NCBI GenBank assembly: GCA_036399715.1
Contig: DASWMO010000285.1
Coordinates: 1 to 8,187, forward strand
Length of the DNA: 8,187 nt
Reading direction: 5' to 3'
Origin: DASVSE01 sp036399715
GTDB taxonomy: Bacteria > Bacteroidota > Rhodothermia > Rhodothermales > Rubricoccaceae
Shown here: piece after piece, positions 5,834-8,187 of the stretch
Layout: the number at the start of each line of letters is the position of its first letter
Numbering within the stretch: position 1 is the stretch's first letter
Made by a program: the position numbers and the translations under genes
The notes under the pieces: model-generated
Databases searched by the model: none
What the model was told of the DNA's origin: nothing
Seen by the model: the letters and a program-made list of their open reading frames with translations, nothing else

Positions 5834-7372
5834 CTAGCCCGCCATGCCGTCGGTGAAGCCCATCTGGCCGGCGGCCGCCTCGAGCGCGGCGTCGCGCGGG
5901 TGAGCCGTGTCGTGTGGGAGCGAGCCGCGGTCCGAGCGGAGGTAGACGAAGGGCGAGTAGTGGAGAAAGTTGGCCACGCGAGCCGTGTAGATGTCGGCCG
6001 AGGCCTCGATCTGGCGCGCGAGGTGGCTCTTGTCGGTCCCCGCCCGCAGGAGCGGCCCCCAGCGCTCGTTCACGAGCTGGGACGCGGCGCGGGCGAGCGG
6101 CGCGATGCGCGCGTCGAGGTCCACCAAGCGGGCGCGGAGGGCGTGGAAGCCGGCTTCGAGCGCGTCGGCCGGGCGGTCGGTCTGCGGGCCGTAGCCGGCG
6201 ACGTTGCGCTGGCGCTCTAGGCGGAGGGCCGAGGCATAGGCTTCGAGGCGCTCCTTCTCGTTCATCAGGGCCGTGAGCTGCTCCTGCTGCGGGCGGAAGG
6301 CGTCGGTCGCGGCGATCTCGTCTTCGAGCGGGCGCAGGATGAGGGCCGTCCGCCACCGGAGGACGTCCTTGGAGGCGCGGACGTCGGCGTAGACGTGGTC
6401 GCCGACGTAGAGGATCTCGGAGCCGCGGAGGCCGAGGCTGGCCTCGACGAGCGCGGCGTTGCCGCCGGCGTAGGCGTGTCCCTCGCGGAGCGGCCCGACG
6501 TGGCTCCGGAGGACCGCCCGCCCGTCCTCGTCTTCGGAGACGATCTCGTAGGCCGGCGCGTGCTCGGAGAAGAAGGCGGGCTTGCGGGAGTTGACGATCG
6601 CGAGGTCGAACAGGTCGCGCCACGTCATCTCGCCGGGCAGGTGCGGGTCGAAGGCGAAGGTCAGGATCGGGGCCGCGTACTCCCACTCCGAGTTGGTGAT
6701 CAGCAGCACCTTCTTGCCGGCGTGCTTCTGGTCCAGAAGGGCGAGGGGCACCTCGGCGTCGGGCACGATAAAGCGCGCCGGGTCCGCGAGGATGTCGGCC
6801 TTGAGGAGGCCTTCGAGGTGGGCCGCATCGAGCGTCCGCCGGACGGCCTCGTAGAGATCGTCGTAGCCCAGCGACGGCGGCAGCTTGCCGGCGTCGAGCA
6901 GGTCGACGAGTTGGAGGTAGATGCCGGCCTCGGAAATCGAAAACAGCGTGTTCAGGAACTGCCACCGCGTGTCGTGGAGGTCCACGAGCGTCTGGCGGTA
7001 CGTCTCGCGCTGCTCGTCGTAGGGCATCGGCTGCGTGCCGTGGAAGGCCGTCTTGACGTAGCCGAAGCGGTTCGGCTTGACGACGTTGCCGCGCTCGGTG
7101 TCCATCACCAGGCCCTGCACGACGAGGTCCGGGTCGAACACGAGGCTCTCGACGGGCCAGCCCTGCGCGAGCAGACCGGCCTTGACGTAGCTGTACGCGC
7201 GCTCCTCCCACAGCTCGACGCGGTAGTGGACGAGCGTGTAGTCCATGTCGTACCCGATGGCCCCGATGTTGCGGAGGTTGAGGGTCCGGTTGCAGAAGAG
7301 CCCGCGGGGGTGCTCGAAGGCGTCGGGGACGTCGAGGGGGCTGTGTGTGCCGGAGGAAACGGTCGCGTCCAT
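5834..7372 (-). CDS. HAD-superfamily (cN-II-like) purine 5'-nucleotidase
   Basis: The 512-residue protein belongs to the HAD-IG 5'-nucleotidase family, related to cytosolic purine 5'-nucleotidase cN-II, which hydrolyses IMP/GMP-type nucleotides. HAD motif I is IGYDMDYTLVHY (39-50), with the nucleophile D42 and acid/base D44. Motif II is LLITNS (223-228), motif III is the lysine in SRKPAFF (K264), and motif IV is YVGDHVYADV (322-331), with D325 and D330. The family N-terminus, FCNRTLNLRNIGAIGYD, starts near residue 26. The C-terminal part (about 360-430) is helical and charged. The catalytic set is complete. The ATG at 7370-7372 lacks a Shine-Dalgarno. It is the first gene of the nucleotidase-tsaE-folC set, 116 bp after nfi. 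Exact substrate preference cannot be read from the sequence; a pyrimidine or other nucleotide specificity is possible. Confidence 0.9.
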   Translation of the reverse strand: MDATVSSGTHSPLDVPDAFEHPRGLFCNRTLNLRNIGAIGYDMDYTLVHYRVELWEERAYSYVKAGLLAQGWPVESLVFDPDLVVQGLVMDTERGNVVKPNRFGYVKTAFHGTQPMPYDEQRETYRQTLVDLHDTRWQFLNTLFSISEAGIYLQLVDLLDAGKLPPSLGYDDLYEAVRRTLDAAHLEGLLKADILADPARFIVPDAEVPLALLDQKHAGKKVLLITNSEWEYAAPILTFAFDPHLPGEMTWRDLFDLAIVNSRKPAFFSEHAPAYEIVSEDEDGRAVLRSHVGPLREGHAYAGGNAALVEASLGLRGSEILYVGDHVYADVRASKDVLRWRTALILRPLEDEIAATDAFRPQQEQLTALMNEKERLEAYASALRLERQRNVAGYGPQTDRPADALEAGFHALRARLVDLDARIAPLARAASQLVNERWGPLLRAGTDKSHLARQIEASADIYTARVANFLHYSPFVYLRSDRGSLPHDTAHPRDAALEAAAGQMGFTDGMAG

Positions 7373-7488
7373 GTTATGCGTGATGTTCGGCCGTCAACGC
7401 CCGAGGTATGGGCGCGTGTCCCGGCCGCTGCGTCTTTGCACAAAGGTGAACGGAGGCCGGGGAGATGCGAGGCGTTTGTGAGGCTGGC

Positions 7489-8184
7489 TCAGCTCGCTGA
7501 ACCCGCCCTTCCCGTGTCGTCCTGCCGGTAGCTCAGCGCGTGCGCGAGGCGCGTCGGCTCGGGAATCTTGAAGCGGCCCGTCGTGCGGAGCGTGAGGGCT
7601 ACGGCGTCGGCGAGCGTGCAGCGGTGGCCGACGCTCACGAAGACGGGCAGCACGCGTGCCCGCGTCCGGACGGCCATCCCGACCGTCTCGCCGCGGTGGA
7701 CGAGCGGGGCGGTGCTTCCCTTGTCCTCGCCGAGATCCGCGAAGCGCCCGACGAAGAGCGACTTGGCTACGCCGATGGCGGGCCGGTCCAGGAGCACGCC
7801 GAGGTGGCACGCGAGGCCGAAGCGCCTCGGGTGCGCGCGACCGTGCGCGTCCAGCACGAGCACGTCCGGGAGCGCGCTCAGGCGTTCGAGGGCCGGCATC
7901 AGGGCCGGGATCTCGCGGAAGCTCAGCAGGCCCGGCACGTACGGAAACGCGACGGGCCCCTCCCAGACGGCCTCGTCCACGACGGCCAGCGTCGCCGCGT
8001 CCAGCACCACGACGGCAGCGCGGACGCGGTCGCCACGCACACTCACATCGAGCCCACCGACGGTCTGCACGGCCGCCGCGTCGAGCGGCGTCTCGCGAAC
8101 GAGCGGTTCGAGGCGACGCTGCACGGCGACGGCCTCCGTGGGCGAGACGTCGAACGGGTGCGCGTGGGCGAGCGGTACGGTCAC
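7489..8184 (-). CDS. nfi: Endonuclease V (deoxyinosine 3' endonuclease)
   Basis: About 231 residues, typical of bacterial EndoV (E. coli about 223). It nicks DNA at the second phosphodiester 3' of deoxyinosine and so starts repair of deaminated adenine. Visible landmarks are GGLDVS (43-48, metal ligand D46), the strand-separating wedge PYVPGLLSFREIP (81-93, with catalytic E91), LDAHGRAHPRRFGLACHLG (111-129, with D112 and H118), IGVAKS (137-142, K141), PVFVSVGHR (180-188) and PEPTRLAH (208-215). The usual DGHG at 112-115 is DAHG here. The start used is GTG (complement of 8182-8184). The three bases beyond it are an open alanine codon, so the true start could lie outside the window, although the N-terminus is already of normal length. 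The stop (7489-7491) is 116 bp before the nucleotidase ATG. Confidence 0.95.
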   Translation of the reverse strand: MTVPLAHAHPFDVSPTEAVAVQRRLEPLVRETPLDAAAVQTVGGLDVSVRGDRVRAAVVVLDAATLAVVDEAVWEGPVAFPYVPGLLSFREIPALMPALERLSALPDVLVLDAHGRAHPRRFGLACHLGVLLDRPAIGVAKSLFVGRFADLGEDKGSTAPLVHRGETVGMAVRTRARVLPVFVSVGHRCTLADAVALTLRTTGRFKIPEPTRLAHALSYRQDDTGRAGSAS

Positions 8185-8187
8185 GGC

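Noticed and set aside
5445..7211. 588-codon minus-strand frame across the nucleotidase and tsaE genes
   Set aside because: It lies out of frame with two genes that carry complete catalytic motifs. Its translation is Arg/Pro-rich junk.
7434..7448. Possible Bacteroidota -7 box (CACCTTTG on the minus strand) and the small palindrome CTTTG-CA-CAAAG upstream of the nucleotidase
   Set aside because: The match to TAnnTTTG is incomplete and no TTTG -33 element lies at the right distance, so it is not called as a promoter.
7483..7500. Short inverted repeats around the nfi stop (GCTG/CAGC and TCAGC/GCTGA)
   Set aside because: Stems of 4-5 bp, mutually overlapping and without a U-run; too small to call a terminator.
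1..8187. A novel defence, mobile or biosynthetic system
   Set aside because: Every large coding region matches a known housekeeping or central-metabolism family except the small winged-helix protein, and no transposase, integrase, toxin or repeat array is visible.

Overview
This is a very GC-rich bacterial window with tightly packed, ordinary-looking chromosomal genes. Seven of the eight genes are on the minus strand. The best guess for the source is a high-GC member of the Bacteroidota/Rhodothermota (Rhodothermia, Rubricoccaceae-like). Three things suggest it: no start codon I can examine has a purine-rich Shine-Dalgarno sequence; the plus-strand protein at the left edge ends like the CcmF/CcsA-type cytochrome c assembly proteins of that group; and FolC has DVAHN where most bacteria have DGAHN. 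This placement is inference, not proof. I see no insertion sequence, phage gene, CRISPR array, rRNA or tRNA.

Layout from left to right. Positions 2-118 (+) hold the C-terminal end of a membrane protein, probably a cytochrome c assembly protein. It meets, tail to tail at a shared CTAG, a small MarR-like winged-helix protein (480-115, -). Next come isocitrate lyase aceA (1908-613, -) and malate synthase aceB (3766-2048, -), which together form the complete glyoxylate shunt. A 342-bp non-coding region (3767-4108) follows and is the most interesting part of the window. It holds a LacI-type palindrome, three copies of a 10-bp GCGAGCGAAA element, two of which flank a candidate -10 box, and a cluster of short direct repeats. 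To its right are folC (5386-4109, -), tsaE (5829-5398, -) and a HAD-superfamily purine 5'-nucleotidase (7372-5834, -). Their spacers are 4 and 11 nt, so they look like one operon. Endonuclease V, nfi (8184-7489, -), lies at the right edge.

Reading in the direction of transcription, there are two functional blocks. The nucleotidase-tsaE-folC block covers nucleotide turnover, tRNA t6A modification and folate synthesis/polyglutamylation, with the DNA-repair gene nfi just upstream. The aceB-aceA block turns two acetyl-CoA into C4 acids during growth on acetate or fatty acids. Its upstream region looks like a regulated promoter. The MarR-like gene just downstream of aceA may or may not be involved.

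No clearly undescribed biological system is visible. The real leads are in the regulatory DNA upstream of aceB.
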